From: Roseovarius atlanticus
GTDB lineage: Bacteria; Pseudomonadota; Alphaproteobacteria; Rhodobacterales; Rhodobacteraceae
Direction: 5' to 3'
Assembly: GCF_001441615.1 (NCBI RefSeq)
Contig: NZ_LAXJ01000010.1
Location: 149,948 to 213,947 of the forward strand
Length of the DNA stretch: 64,000 nt
Shown one piece after another: positions 9,538 through 18,232 of the stretch. Each line of letters starts with the position of its first letter. Positions within the stretch are counted from its first letter, which is position 1. The position numbers were made by a program, and so were the translations under genes. The notes beneath the pieces are model-generated. The model saw only the letters and a program-made list of their open reading frames with translations. It ran no database searches and was not told the DNA's origin.

Positions 9538-10089
9538 ATGTTCAAGCGTTCCGTCTGTGTCTTTTGTGGCTCACGCAAAGGGCGCAACCCGGCCCATGAG
9601 GCCGCCGCCACGGACCTCGGCACCGCCCTCGCGCAGAACGACATGCGGCTGGTCTACGGCGCGGGCGACGTGGGGCTGATGGGGGCCGTGGCGCGCGCGG
9701 CCCAGGCCGCGGGCGGCGAAACCTTCGGCGTCATTCCCGACCACCTCGTGAAATGGGAGGTCGGCAAGACCGATCTCACCCGCTACATCGTCACCGAGAC
9801 GATGCACGAGCGCAAGAAAGTCATGTTCATGAACTGCGACGCGGTGGTGGTCCTGCCGGGCGGCGCAGGCTCGCTCGACGAGTATTTCGAGGTTCTCACC
9901 TGGCGCCAGATCGGCCTGCATGAAAAACCGGTTTTCCTATTGAATACAGAAGGCTACTGGACAAAGCTCATACATCTTATCGACCATGTCATCGACGAGG
10001 GCTTCGCCGACGCCTCCCTGCGCGACTACACCACCGTCGTGGACACGGTTCAGGACCTGATGGACGGCCTCGGCGCCACGGGCCGGTAA
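9538..10089 (+). CDS. LOG-family nucleotide 5'-monophosphate phosphoribohydrolase (TIGR00730)
   Basis: A 183-residue Rossmann-fold protein. It shows the N-terminal 'VCVFCGSRKG', the nucleotide-binding 'YGAGDVGLMGAVARAA', and the family catalytic motif in the form 'PGGAGSLDEYFEVLTW' (consensus PGGxGTxxE, with Ser for Thr). 'MHERKKVM' supplies the conserved Arg-Lys. LOG enzymes release the base from cytokinin riboside monophosphate or from related nucleotides such as AMP; the bacterial substrate is often unproven. The 3' end overlaps the convergent rarD gene by 40 bases. Confidence 0.9.
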   Translation: MFKRSVCVFCGSRKGRNPAHEAAATDLGTALAQNDMRLVYGAGDVGLMGAVARAAQAAGGETFGVIPDHLVKWEVGKTDLTRYIVTETMHERKKVMFMNCDAVVVLPGGAGSLDEYFEVLTWRQIGLHEKPVFLLNTEGYWTKLIHLIDHVIDEGFADASLRDYTTVVDTVQDLMDGLGATGR

Positions 10090-10946
10090 CGCCAGCGCGC
10101 CAGGCTATAAAGCGCCAGCGCGGCCCAGATCATGGCAAAGGCGACCATGTGCCAGCCCGTAAAGGGCTCGGCGAAAATCACGACGGCCACCGCGAATTGC
10201 AGGCTGGGATTGAGGTAAGACAGCACCCCCACGCTCGCCAGGTCGATCCGCCGCGCGCCATAGCTGAACAGGATCAGCGGCGTCGCCGTCATCGGACCCG
10301 CCAGCATCAGCGTCAGCGCCAGCGGCCAGGATCCGCCCATCACCGCCCCGCCCTGCGCCGCCGACCACGCCAGCCATGCCAGCGCCGGTCCGACCAGCAA
10401 AAGCGATTCCGCCGTCACCGACACGACCGGCCCCATGTCCAGCCGCTTCTTCACCGCACCATAGGCGCCGAAACTCAGCGCGATCCCCAGCGCGATCCAC
10501 GGCGCCACGCCAAGCCCGGCGGTCAGCACCACCACCGCCAGCGCCGCCAGCAGCACCGCCAGCGTCTCGCCCCGGCCCAGCCGTTCGCCAAAGAACATCA
10601 ACCCGAACAGCACCACGACCAGCGGAAAGATGTAATAGCCCAGGGAGGCCTCCAGCGCCTGGTCCGACTTGATGGCCCAGACGAACAACATCCAGTTGAA
10701 CCCGATCAGCAGCGACGCCGCCGCCAGAACCCGCAGCGTGCGCCCAGCACGCAACGCCCGGAACGGCACCGCCACCCGGCCCTGCACGCTCAGGATCAGC
10801 ATAAAGAACACCGCCCCCCAGATCGTGCGATGCGCCAGCACGTCCAGCACAGGCAACCCGGCCAGCAGCTTGTAAAACAGGCCCGAAAGCCCCCAGACGG
10901 TACAGGCCAGAATTATGGCGGCGACGCCCTTGGCGGTTTCGGTCAT
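10050..10946 (-). CDS. rarD: EamA/RarD-type drug/metabolite transporter
   Basis: A 298-residue, ten-helix inner-membrane protein of the DMT superfamily. 'IILACTVWGLSGLFYKLL', 'AHRTIWGAVFFMLIL' and 'YIFPLVVVLFGLMFFGERL' follow the RarD pattern, and the C-terminal repeat has 'YLNPSLQFAVAVVIFAEPF'. The ORF extends to 11132 but that part overlaps the sodB gene in antisense. The ATG at 10946 gives the family length, with GGAG placed rather far (11 bases) upstream. The gene lies just after the sodB terminator and runs convergently into the LOG gene, overlapping it by 40 bases. The substrate is unknown. Confidence 0.87.
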   Translation of the reverse strand: MTETAKGVAAIILACTVWGLSGLFYKLLAGLPVLDVLAHRTIWGAVFFMLILSVQGRVAVPFRALRAGRTLRVLAAASLLIGFNWMLFVWAIKSDQALEASLGYYIFPLVVVLFGLMFFGERLGRGETLAVLLAALAVVVLTAGLGVAPWIALGIALSFGAYGAVKKRLDMGPVVSVTAESLLLVGPALAWLAWSAAQGGAVMGGSWPLALTLMLAGPMTATPLILFSYGARRIDLASVGVLSYLNPSLQFAVAVVIFAEPFTGWHMVAFAMIWAALALYSLARWRYRPVAPRPSIRS

Positions 10947-10963
10947 GCGGGATGGCTCCGACA

Positions 10964-10992
10964 AGAAAACCCCCGGCCAATCGGCCGGGGGC
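10964..10992 (-). terminator. Rho-independent terminator of sodB
   Basis: On the minus strand a perfect 9-pair stem CCCCCGGCC / GGCCGGGGG with a 4-base loop is followed by TTTTCTTG. It starts about 30 bases after the sodB stop. Confidence 0.88.
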
Positions 10993-11019
10993 TGAAAATC
11001 AGTGAGCTGTCGCAGGCAC

Positions 11020-11619
11020 TTACATGCGGCTTGCGACGTTCTCCCAATTGACGAGCTTGTCGAGGAAGTTCGACAGGTAGTCGGGCCGCTTGTTGCGGAA
11101 GTCGATGTAGTAGGAATGCTCCCACACGTCACAACCCAGCAGCGCCGTCTGGTTGAAGCACACCGGGTTCACGCCGTTCTCGGTCTTGGTGACCTTCAGG
11201 CTGCCATCGGTGTCCTTGACCAGCCACGCCCAGCCCGAGCCAAACTGACCGCCACCGGCGGCCTTGAACTCATCCTTGAACTTGTCGACCGAACCAAAGC
11301 TTTCGGTGATCGCCTTTTCCAGCTCACCCGGCATCTTGCTGTCGTTCGGGGTCATCATCTCCCAGAACTGGTTGTGGTTCCACAGCTGGCTGATGTTGTT
11401 GAAGATGCCCGACTGCGCCACGGCGTTGGGATCATAGGTGCCCTTGATGATCTCCTCCATGGACTTGCCGTCCCACTCGGTCCCCTCGATCGCCTTGTTG
11501 CCGTTGTTGACATAGGCGTTGTGGTGAATGTCGTGGTGGTATTCCAGCGTCTCCTTCGACATGCCTTTGCCGGCAAGCGCGTCATGTGCGTAAGGAAGAT
11601 CGGGAAGTTCAAAAGCCAT
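11020..11619 (-). CDS. sodB: Iron superoxide dismutase
   Basis: A 199-residue cytoplasmic enzyme converting superoxide to O2 and H2O2. Metal ligands are visible as His28 ('EYHHDIHH'), His82 ('QLWNHNQFW'), Asp164 and His168 ('DVWEHSYY'). The Gln78 just before WNH, and Gly-rich 'AAGGGQFGSGWAWLV' without the Mn-type Gln, favour iron over manganese (inference by analogy with Escherichia coli SodB). AAGGGGGC precedes the ATG. It is monocistronic with a strong terminator downstream. Confidence 0.95.
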   Translation of the reverse strand: MAFELPDLPYAHDALAGKGMSKETLEYHHDIHHNAYVNNGNKAIEGTEWDGKSMEEIIKGTYDPNAVAQSGIFNNISQLWNHNQFWEMMTPNDSKMPGELEKAITESFGSVDKFKDEFKAAGGGQFGSGWAWLVKDTDGSLKVTKTENGVNPVCFNQTALLGCDVWEHSYYIDFRNKRPDYLSNFLDKLVNWENVASRM

Positions 11620-11805
11620 TTCGGGCCCCCTTTTCTTTGAGGTGATATTTCGCGACTACATGGTAGCGTTAAGGGATCAACGTCAAGGCTGATGTTTTGT
11701 TCCTGCGCTCCGGGCGTGCTGTGCGCCATCGCAGATCATTGCCCGGCGCGCGGACCAAAGGCCCGACATGGCCGCGCCGCCCACGCCGTCCCGGACCTGC
11801 GTAGG

Positions 11806-11821
11806 GTGGGTGAAAACCCAC
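11806..11821. repeat. REP-like hairpin after soxG
   Basis: A perfect stem GTGGGT / ACCCAC around a GAAA loop, embedded in 'GTAGGGTGGGTGAAAACCC', 32 bases past the soxG stop. Hairpins of this wording recur between genes in many proteobacterial genomes. There is no T tract, so I treat it as a repeat-type element that may protect or end the sox message. Confidence 0.5.
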
Positions 11822-11852
11822 GCGCGCCCCGAAAGGCAGGACGCGCTGACCC

Positions 11853-12422
11853 TTACGCGAATAGCCCGGTCTCGCCCCCCGGCGCCGCCGCATCCTTCAA
11901 CAGGTTGAACGCATATTCCGCCACCGACCGGAAGCACACCACCCGGATCGTCTCGGCATCGACCATCCAGAACGCCGCCGCGATCTGCGCCATGCGCGTC
12001 CGCCGGATCATCCCCGGCTCGAACGCGCCGGGTGCCATGTCCACCGGGCACAGCTTGGCGATGATCTCGCGCGCCGCCGCGCCCTTCAACTGGAACACCG
12101 CCCGAGCGTCCGACACGTTGACGGCCAGAAAATGCTCGCCGCTCAGCGCCGCCTCAACCGCCGCCAACGCGTCCGCGACGCCCTCATAGGGCACCATCAG
12201 CAGCAATTCGTCCGGCGACATCCACGCCGCGCCCTTCTCCCCGGCAACCGCGATCTCGCGCTGCCCGGGCAGGTCTACGCCGCACGCGTCCTTCACGGCT
12301 TTCTTCATCTTGGCCGAGGACAGATCCCCGCGCAGCGTGATCATGCCCACCAGGCCCATCTCCCGGACCTCCACGTAGCCTTGGTAAACTGCGCCTTGCA
12401 AAGCACTGACAGCCTTAGACAT
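11853..12422 (-). CDS. soxG: Sarcosine oxidase subunit gamma
   Basis: A 189-residue protein, the smallest-but-one subunit of heterotetrameric sarcosine oxidase. The fold resembles the tetrahydrofolate-binding GcvT family ('REMGLVGMITLRGDLSSAKM', 'WMSPDELLLMVP', 'FEPGMIRRTRMAQIAAAFWM'). The subunit is structural and contacts the folate domain of alpha. It overlaps the end of soxA by 8 bases and closes the operon. The length fits the family. Confidence 0.93.
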   Translation of the reverse strand: MSKAVSALQGAVYQGYVEVREMGLVGMITLRGDLSSAKMKKAVKDACGVDLPGQREIAVAGEKGAAWMSPDELLLMVPYEGVADALAAVEAALSGEHFLAVNVSDARAVFQLKGAAAREIIAKLCPVDMAPGAFEPGMIRRTRMAQIAAAFWMVDAETIRVVCFRSVAEYAFNLLKDAAAPGGETGLFA

Positions 12423-15400
12423 TCTGCTTCTCCCCTTCAGGGTCGTAAAAGACCGCGCTGACGATCTTGGTGGGCACGGTGGTGCCGTCGACCTTGGCGA
12501 ACTCGATCACCTCGCCCATCCGGTCCGGGCCATGCTTCACCAGCCCCATGGCAATGCCGCGATCCAGCGTCGGCGAATAATAGGTCGAGGTCACCCGCCC
12601 CTGCACATTGCGCTGCCCGTTGGCGTTGTCGCCCTCGGCCACGCAATAGGCCCCGTCGGGCAGGACCGATCCGTCCACCGTCTGCAGGCCCACCAGCTGC
12701 CACCGCTCGGGGTCGGCCATATGGCTCCGCTGCTGCGCCCGCTTGCCGATATAGTCGTCCTTCTTCTTGGAAATAGCCCAGTCCATCCCCAGGTCCTGCG
12801 GAATGACCGTGCCATCCGTCTCGTCCCCGATCATGATGAACCCCTTCTCGGCCCGCATCACGTGCAGCCCTTCGGTGCCGTAAGGCATCACGCCGAACTC
12901 TTTCCCGGCTTCCAGCAGCTGATCCCAGAACGCCCGGCCCTGGCTCGCCGGCACGGCAATCTCGTAGGACAATTCGCCCGAGAACGAGATCCGAAACACC
13001 CGCGCGGTCACATCGCCAAAGTCGATGTCCTGCCACGCCATGAACGGCAGCGCCTCGGCGCTCAGATCCGCATCGGTCAGCTTTTCCAAGGCTTTACGAG
13101 CATTCGGCCCGACCACGCCAATCTGCGCATATTGCTCGGTCACGTTGGCGACATAGACTTTCCAGTCCCACCACTCGGTCTGCAGCCACTCTTCCATATG
13201 GGCATGGATGCTGTCCGCGCCGCCCGTGGTGGTGTGGCACAGGAACGTGTCCTCATCCAGCCGCGCCACCACGCCGTCATCCATCAGGAACCCGTTCTCG
13301 CTGCACATCAGGCCATAGCGGCAGCGCCCCGGCTTCAGCGTGCTCATCATGTTGGTGTAGAGCATGTCGAGGAACCTCCCCGCATCCGGCCCCTTCACGA
13401 TCAGCTTGCCCAGCGTCGAGGCATCCAGCAGCCCAAGGCTCCCGCGCGTTTGGTTGATCTCGCGCTTGACGGCAGCCGAAATTTCCTCGCCCGGGTTCTG
13501 ACGGAAGGTGTAGGGGCGCCGCCAGTGACCCACCGGCTCCCAATAGGCGCCGTTCGCCTCGTGCCAGTCATGCATCGGCGTCTTGCGCAGCGGCTGGAAG
13601 ATCTCGCCCCGCGCCTCGCCCGCGATCGACGCCATGGAAATCGGCGTATAGGGCGGCCGGAACGTGGTCGTCCCGGTCTGCGGAATCGGCTGGTTCAGCG
13701 CATCCGACAGGATCGCCAGCCCGTTGATATTGCTCAGCTTGCCCTGATCCGTCGCCATGCCCAGCGTGGTATAGCGCTTGGCGTGCTCGACGCTTTCATA
13801 GCCTTCGCGCGCCGCCAGCTGCACGTCGCTGACCTTCACGTCGTTCTGGTAATCCAGCCACGACTTCATCCGCAGCTTCACATTCGCACCTTGCGGCATC
13901 ATCCAGATCGGCTGAATGAGGTTGCTCTTCAGCTCCGCCGCCTCGGGCTTCGTCGCCTCCTTCGGCGTCTTGCCCACGGCCTCGGCCGCCGCACGCCCGG
14001 CCTCTTCGGCATCGGCCAAGACAGCACCCAGATCCAGTTCGCCACTCGCGGTCCCGGCTGTCGACACATAGGCCTCTCCCGACGCGCCCGTAGGGGCCTT
14101 TTCGGGGTCGGGCCGGAACATCGCCTGCTGCTCGTCCCAGATCAGCTTGCCACCACAATGCGACCACAAATGCACCACCGGCGACCAGCCGCCGGACATG
14201 GCAACCGCGTCGCACGCGATCTCTTCCAGGACCGAGCCTTCGCCGGCTTGTGCACAGATACCCACACCCGTCACGCGCTTGCCGCCCTTGACCTTTGCGA
14301 TGCCCTTGCCGGTCTCCACCCGGATGCCCGCCGCCTTGGCCTTTTCGGCCAGAACGCCCGCGCCCGCCGCCCGCGCGTCGATGATCGCCGGCACGTCCAG
14401 ACCGGCCGCTTTCAGCGCCAGCGCGGTCAGGTAGGCGTCGTCGTTGTTGGTCACGACAACCGTACGGTCCCCGACGGAAACCCCATAATTCACGACGTAA
14501 TCGCGCACCGCCGAGGCCAGCATCACGCCCGGCACATCGTTCCCGGCAAAGCTCAGGGGGCGCTCGATCGCACCTGTCGCGGTCACGATCTGACCGGCGC
14601 GAATGCGCCACAGACGGTGCCGTGGCCCTTGCGCGCCTGGCTTGTGATCGTTCACCCGCTCATAGCCCAGCAGATAGCCGTGGTCGTAAACGCCCGCGCC
14701 CATCATACGCAAACGCATGTCGACATTGGACATCTCGCCCAGTTCAGCGACCAATTCATCCACGAACTTGTCCACAGGCCCGTCATCGACAGTCGCGTCG
14801 TAAAGCGGACCATCCACCGGCGTACGCCCGCCCCACGCGGCGGTCTGTTCCATCAACAGCACCTTGGCGCCCGACGCCCCCGCCGCACGGGCCGCCATCA
14901 GCCCCGCGACACCGCCGCCGATCACCACCACGTCGTAGAACGCGTAAAGATGCTCGTAGGTGTCGCCGTCCTTGTCCTTGGGCGCTTTGCCCAGGCCCGC
15001 CGACTGGCGGATGAACGGCTCGTAGACATGCTTCCACAGGGGGCGCGGATGGATGAACATCTTGTAGTAGAACCCGGCGGGCAAAAACCGCGACAGCTTG
15101 GCGTTCACCGCGCCCACGTCGAACTCCAGGCTCGGCCAGTGGTTCTGGCTCGTCGCCTCCAGCCCGTCGAAAAGCTCCGTCGTCGTGACCCGCTGGTTCG
15201 GCTCGAACGTCTCGCCCCGGCCCATGTTGACCAGCCCGTTGGGCTCTTCCCCGCCCGACGCCACGATCCCGCGCGGGCGGTGATACTTGAACGACCGGCC
15301 CACCAGCATCTGGTCATTGGCCAGCAGCGCCGACGCCAGCGTGTCGCCCTCGTAGCCTTTCAACCGCTTGCCGTTGAAGGTGAATTCCATCGCGTGCGCC

Positions 15401-15441
15401 TTGTTAACAAGACGCCCGCCATCTGCCAGACGCGTGCTCAT
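12415..15441 (-). CDS. soxA: Sarcosine oxidase subunit alpha
   Basis: A 1008-residue subunit of the complex that oxidises sarcosine to glycine, H2O2 and 5,10-methylene-tetrahydrofolate. An N-terminal ferredoxin-like domain ('FNGKRLKGYEGDTLASALLA') is followed by a NAD-binding dinucleotide fold ('VVVIGGGVAGLMAARAAG', residues ~168-185). A middle oxidoreductase region leads to a C-terminal aminomethyltransferase-type folate domain ('RVFRISFSGELSYEIAVPA', 'GTEGLHVMRAEKGFIMIGDE'). The longest frame starts at 15576, but the ATG at 15441 overlaps the soxD stop by 4 bases and begins the family N-terminus 'MSTRLADGGRL'. It is translationally coupled to soxD and soxG. Confidence 0.95.
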   Translation of the reverse strand: MSTRLADGGRLVNKAHAMEFTFNGKRLKGYEGDTLASALLANDQMLVGRSFKYHRPRGIVASGGEEPNGLVNMGRGETFEPNQRVTTTELFDGLEATSQNHWPSLEFDVGAVNAKLSRFLPAGFYYKMFIHPRPLWKHVYEPFIRQSAGLGKAPKDKDGDTYEHLYAFYDVVVIGGGVAGLMAARAAGASGAKVLLMEQTAAWGGRTPVDGPLYDATVDDGPVDKFVDELVAELGEMSNVDMRLRMMGAGVYDHGYLLGYERVNDHKPGAQGPRHRLWRIRAGQIVTATGAIERPLSFAGNDVPGVMLASAVRDYVVNYGVSVGDRTVVVTNNDDAYLTALALKAAGLDVPAIIDARAAGAGVLAEKAKAAGIRVETGKGIAKVKGGKRVTGVGICAQAGEGSVLEEIACDAVAMSGGWSPVVHLWSHCGGKLIWDEQQAMFRPDPEKAPTGASGEAYVSTAGTASGELDLGAVLADAEEAGRAAAEAVGKTPKEATKPEAAELKSNLIQPIWMMPQGANVKLRMKSWLDYQNDVKVSDVQLAAREGYESVEHAKRYTTLGMATDQGKLSNINGLAILSDALNQPIPQTGTTTFRPPYTPISMASIAGEARGEIFQPLRKTPMHDWHEANGAYWEPVGHWRRPYTFRQNPGEEISAAVKREINQTRGSLGLLDASTLGKLIVKGPDAGRFLDMLYTNMMSTLKPGRCRYGLMCSENGFLMDDGVVARLDEDTFLCHTTTGGADSIHAHMEEWLQTEWWDWKVYVANVTEQYAQIGVVGPNARKALEKLTDADLSAEALPFMAWQDIDFGDVTARVFRISFSGELSYEIAVPASQGRAFWDQLLEAGKEFGVMPYGTEGLHVMRAEKGFIMIGDETDGTVIPQDLGMDWAISKKKDDYIGKRAQQRSHMADPERWQLVGLQTVDGSVLPDGAYCVAEGDNANGQRNVQGRVTSTYYSPTLDRGIAMGLVKHGPDRMGEVIEFAKVDGTTVPTKIVSAVFYDPEGEKQNV

Positions 15442-15767
15442 GAAAACTCTCTCCAGCTCCAGCCCGGCACACGGGCCGAGATCTTGTCCTTGATGTCCTT
15501 CGGCGGCTCGGTGGTCTGCGCGGGATACGTCCCGTAGACCTCCAGCGTCACCGTGTTGCGCGCGGCATGAAACCACTTGCCGCAGCCATTGGTGTGCCGC
15601 CAGCGTTCCAGGTGCACGCCCTTGGGGTTCTCCCGCTTGAAAAGGTACCCATGGAAATCGTCATCGCTGGCACCGGGGCCGAACCGCTTCAGATGCGCCT
15701 CGCCACCGCCAGTGAACTCGGTTTCCTCGCCCTTCACCCCGCAATAGGGACATTCCAGGATCAGCAT
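15438..15767 (-). CDS. soxD: Sarcosine oxidase subunit delta
   Basis: A 109-residue zinc-binding subunit. The Cys pair in 'MLILECPYCG' and the His/Cys in 'RWRHTNGCGKWFHAARNT' form the expected zinc site. AGGTGG lies 7 bases before the ATG at 15767; the frame extends to 15854 without another good start. It overlaps soxA in ATGA. A hairpin upstream (15831-15860) may separate its transcription from the preceding small membrane gene. Confidence 0.93.
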   Translation of the reverse strand: MLILECPYCGVKGEETEFTGGGEAHLKRFGPGASDDDFHGYLFKRENPKGVHLERWRHTNGCGKWFHAARNTVTLEVYGTYPAQTTEPPKDIKDKISARVPGWSWREFS

Positions 15768-15830
15768 GACATCCACCTTTCCATGTTGCGTGCATCCCGC
15801 ACGACTTTGAGTCCGCGTGCCCCGGGCACG

Positions 15831-15860
15831 ACAAAGGCGGGCGCCGACTGGCACCCGCCC
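15831..15860 (-). terminator. Candidate terminator between a small membrane gene and soxD
   Basis: Read on the minus strand, GGCGGGTGCC, loop AGTC and GGCGCCCGCC (10 pairs, one G:U) are followed by TTTGTC. It lies 37 bases after the stop of the 77-residue gene and 64 bases before soxD. The T tract is short, so it may be a partial terminator. Confidence 0.6.
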
Positions 15861-15896
15861 ATTGGATTGCGATCACCCCCGCCGAAGCGAGGCGTG

Positions 15897-16130
15897 CTAT
15901 TCCGCGACTGCAGCCGTGCCTGCCGCGCCGTCTGCCGCGTCGTCCGGCACGATGAAGCCTTCAGGCACTTGGGACAGGTCCGGCACGGTGCCGTTGCCCA
16001 GCGAGCCGGCAAAGACCAGCGCGCCCAGCGCGACGACGACAACAAGCACCCAGAAGAGACCCGCACTGCCCGCGTCATGGACGGGCATCCCATAGCCGCG
16101 CCGCTGCTGCCATCGTTCGTAGTCAGACAT
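15897..16130 (-). CDS. Small single-pass membrane protein in the sox cluster (77 aa)
   Basis: It begins 'MSDYERWQQRRGYGMPVHDA', a short charged head, followed by one hydrophobic helix ('GLFWVLVVVVALGALVFAG', residues ~24-42) and an Ala/Asp-rich tail of about 30 residues. GAGGAG is placed 8 bases ahead of the ATG, so it is almost certainly translated. The first three residues, MSD, and the general plan match the neighbouring 111-residue protein. No family is recognised. It lies between soxB and soxD on the same strand, flanked by hairpins on both sides. Confidence 0.75.
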   Translation of the reverse strand: MSDYERWQQRRGYGMPVHDAGSAGLFWVLVVVVALGALVFAGSLGNGTVPDLSQVPEGFIVPDDAADGAAGTAAVAE

Positions 16131-16187
16131 CTCTCGAACTCCTCATGGTGGGAGTTCAACCATGCGCCCCTCAAGGCGCACGCGGAA

Positions 16188-16224
16188 GAACCGGCAAAAC
16201 CCCGCTCAGGGTTTGGGCCGGTTC
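16188..16224. terminator. Long stem-loop between the two small sox-cluster membrane genes
   Basis: An outer stem GAACCGGC / GCCGGTTC and an inner stem AAACCC / GGGTTT (14 pairs in total, small A/GG bulge) enclose the 6-base loop CGCTCA. There is no clear T tract. It sits 126 bases after the 111-residue gene and 58 bases before the 77-residue gene, so it may act as a weak terminator or message-stabilising structure. Confidence 0.5.
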
Positions 16225-16349
16225 CCGCAACTTCTGCGCGAACGGATGCGCCGCTTTCCGCCACATGTGCGCGCAGCGACACAGGGACGTCACACGCCCC
16301 TGCATCGAACCATATCGCGGTCTCGTGGCCAGATGCGGCCCCGCGAATG

Positions 16350-16685
16350 TTACTGCTGAGTGTCGCTCTCGACGTTTTCGGCAGCGTTCTCAACGTCCTG
16401 GGCAGCGCCCTCGACGTTTTCCGCAGCCCCTTCCACGGCGTCGGCCGCATCGTTGGCCGCGTCGGCCACGTCATCTGCCGCATCACCCGAGGTTTCGACC
16501 GACACGTTGACGTCCGACGACTCGGATCCGCCGATGAGGTCTCCACCACCGCCGTTGTCGCCGAAGATGACCCAGGCGATGACGCCCACGGCGACGACAA
16601 GACCGCCGACGATGAACGCCATGGTTCCGCCGCCACCGGATCGCTGCGGCGGGGGGGTGTGGTTGTTGTTGTTATGATCGGACAT
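16350..16685 (-). CDS. Small single-pass membrane protein with acidic repeat tail (111 aa)
   Basis: It starts 'MSDHNNNNHTPPPQRSGGGG', a disordered cytoplasmic head, then one helix ('MAFIVGGLVVAVGVIAWVIF', residues ~22-41). The extracytoplasmic tail is built of near-repeats of 'DAADDVADAAN' and 'AAENVEGAAQDVENAAENVE', likely helical and acidic. GGAACGGAGAA lies upstream of the ATG. It starts 64 bases after the soxB stop on the same strand. I recognise no family. Similar Ala/Asp/Glu tails occur in small anchored envelope proteins, but no function can be assigned. Confidence 0.75.
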   Translation of the reverse strand: MSDHNNNNHTPPPQRSGGGGTMAFIVGGLVVAVGVIAWVIFGDNGGGGDLIGGSESSDVNVSVETSGDAADDVADAANDAADAVEGAAENVEGAAQDVENAAENVESDTQQ

Positions 16686-16749
16686 GTCGGTTCTCCGTTC
16701 CTTCTGGATTCCGACACCTTAACGCCCGATATGCCAAGGCGGTTCCCCA

Positions 16750-17994
16750 TCAGTGCGCGACCCCCGCGGCAACGCTCTCGTCGATGAACCGGCCCTCGTA
16801 GAACCGCTCCAGCCCGAACTCGGCGGTCAGCGGCGAATACCCCTTGGCCATCAGCTCGGCAAAGCCCCAGCCACTGCCCGGGATCGCCTTGAACCCGCCC
16901 GTGCCCCAGCCGCAATTGATGAACACGTTCTCCACCGGCGTCTTCGACAGGATGGGCGAGCGGTCGCCGGTCATGTCCACGATCCCGCCCCATTGCCGCA
17001 GCATCTTCAGACGGCTGATCATCGGGAAGGTCTCGATCAGCGCCCGCACCGTTTCCTCGATGTGATGGAAGCTGCCCCGCTGGGTATAGTTGTTGTAGCC
17101 ATCAGCCCCACCGCCGATCACCATCTCGCCCTTGTCCGACTGGCTCATGTAGCCATGCACCGTGTTAGCCATCACCACCACGTCCATGCAGGGCTTGATC
17201 GGCTCGCTCACCAGCGCCTGCAGCGCCACGCTTTCGATCGGCAGGCGGAACCCGGCCATGTCCGCCAGATGCCCTGAATGCCCCGCCACCACGATGCCCA
17301 GCTTGTCACACGCAATGTCACCCTTGTTGGTGCTCACCCCCGTGACCTTGCCGCCCTCGGTGCGGATGCCGCTGACTTCACATTTCTGGATCACGTCCAT
17401 GCCCATGGCCGAGCACGCCCGTGCATAGCCCCAGGCCACCGCGTCGTGCCGCGCCGTGCCGCCGCGCGCCTGCCACAGCCCGCCCAGCACCGGGTACCGC
17501 GGACCCTCCAGGTTGATGATCGGGCACAGCTCCTTGACGCGGCTGGGACTGATGAACTCGGTCTTCACGCCCTGCAATGCGTTGGCGTGGGCCGTCCGCT
17601 CGTATCCCCGCACCTCGTGCTGGGTCTGGGCCAGCATGATCACGCCGCGCGGGCTGAACATGATGTTGTAGTTCAGGTCCTGGCTCAGCGTCTCGTACAG
17701 GCTGCGCGATTTCTCGTACATCGCCGCCGACGCATCCTGCAGGTAGTTCGAGCGGATGATCGTCGTGTTCCGCCCGGTGTTGCCACCGCCCAGCCAGCCT
17801 TTCTCAAGGATCGCCACGTTCCGGATCCCGTGGTTCTTGCCCAGGTAATAGGCCGTCGCCAACCCGTGCCCGCCCGCGCCGATGATGATCGCATCGTATT
17901 TCTTCTTGGGCTCCGGGCTGGCCCAGGCACGCTCCCACCCCATGTGGTATTTCAGCGCTTCTTTCGCGACGGCAAAGGCGGAATAACGTTTCAT
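16750..17994 (-). CDS. soxB: Sarcosine oxidase subunit beta
   Basis: A 414-residue flavoprotein subunit that carries out the oxidation of sarcosine. It shows the FAD-binding 'AIIIGAGGHGLATAYYLGKN', the typical 'GWLGGGNTGRNTTIIRSNYL', and 'TARHDAVAWGYARA', whose His (about residue 183) corresponds to the covalent FMN site in this family. The C-terminal 'INCGWGTGGFKAIPGSGWGF' is also conserved. The frame runs to 18054. I chose the ATG at 17994 ('MKRYSAFAVAKEAL') because it matches the family start; the ATG at 18012 is possible and neither has a strong Shine-Dalgarno. Unusually, two small membrane genes follow instead of soxD directly. Confidence 0.93.
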   Translation of the reverse strand: MKRYSAFAVAKEALKYHMGWERAWASPEPKKKYDAIIIGAGGHGLATAYYLGKNHGIRNVAILEKGWLGGGNTGRNTTIIRSNYLQDASAAMYEKSRSLYETLSQDLNYNIMFSPRGVIMLAQTQHEVRGYERTAHANALQGVKTEFISPSRVKELCPIINLEGPRYPVLGGLWQARGGTARHDAVAWGYARACSAMGMDVIQKCEVSGIRTEGGKVTGVSTNKGDIACDKLGIVVAGHSGHLADMAGFRLPIESVALQALVSEPIKPCMDVVVMANTVHGYMSQSDKGEMVIGGGADGYNNYTQRGSFHHIEETVRALIETFPMISRLKMLRQWGGIVDMTGDRSPILSKTPVENVFINCGWGTGGFKAIPGSGWGFAELMAKGYSPLTAEFGLERFYEGRFIDESVAAGVAH

Positions 17995-18232
17995 CAGGCG
18001 GGTCTCGCTCATGGCATAGAAAGGGTCAGGCGCGGAACAGATTCGCCCCGGCACCTTGTCATTGCCCCCGTATGTATCAGAGCGCCTTTACCGCCGACAC
18101 CTCATGCGGCACGAATGGCCTGATTTGCGACACGACCCCGCCGATCCGCCCCTGCGACATCGCGGGCGACCACTTGCCCCTTTCGGTTTGCCCGCCCAAT
18201 CGTTAAATCACTCCCGACGACAGGGAGATTAC

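Noticed and set aside
12532..15537. Plus-strand ORF of 1001 codons
   Set aside because: Fully antisense to soxA; Arg/His/Gln-rich shadow without motifs.
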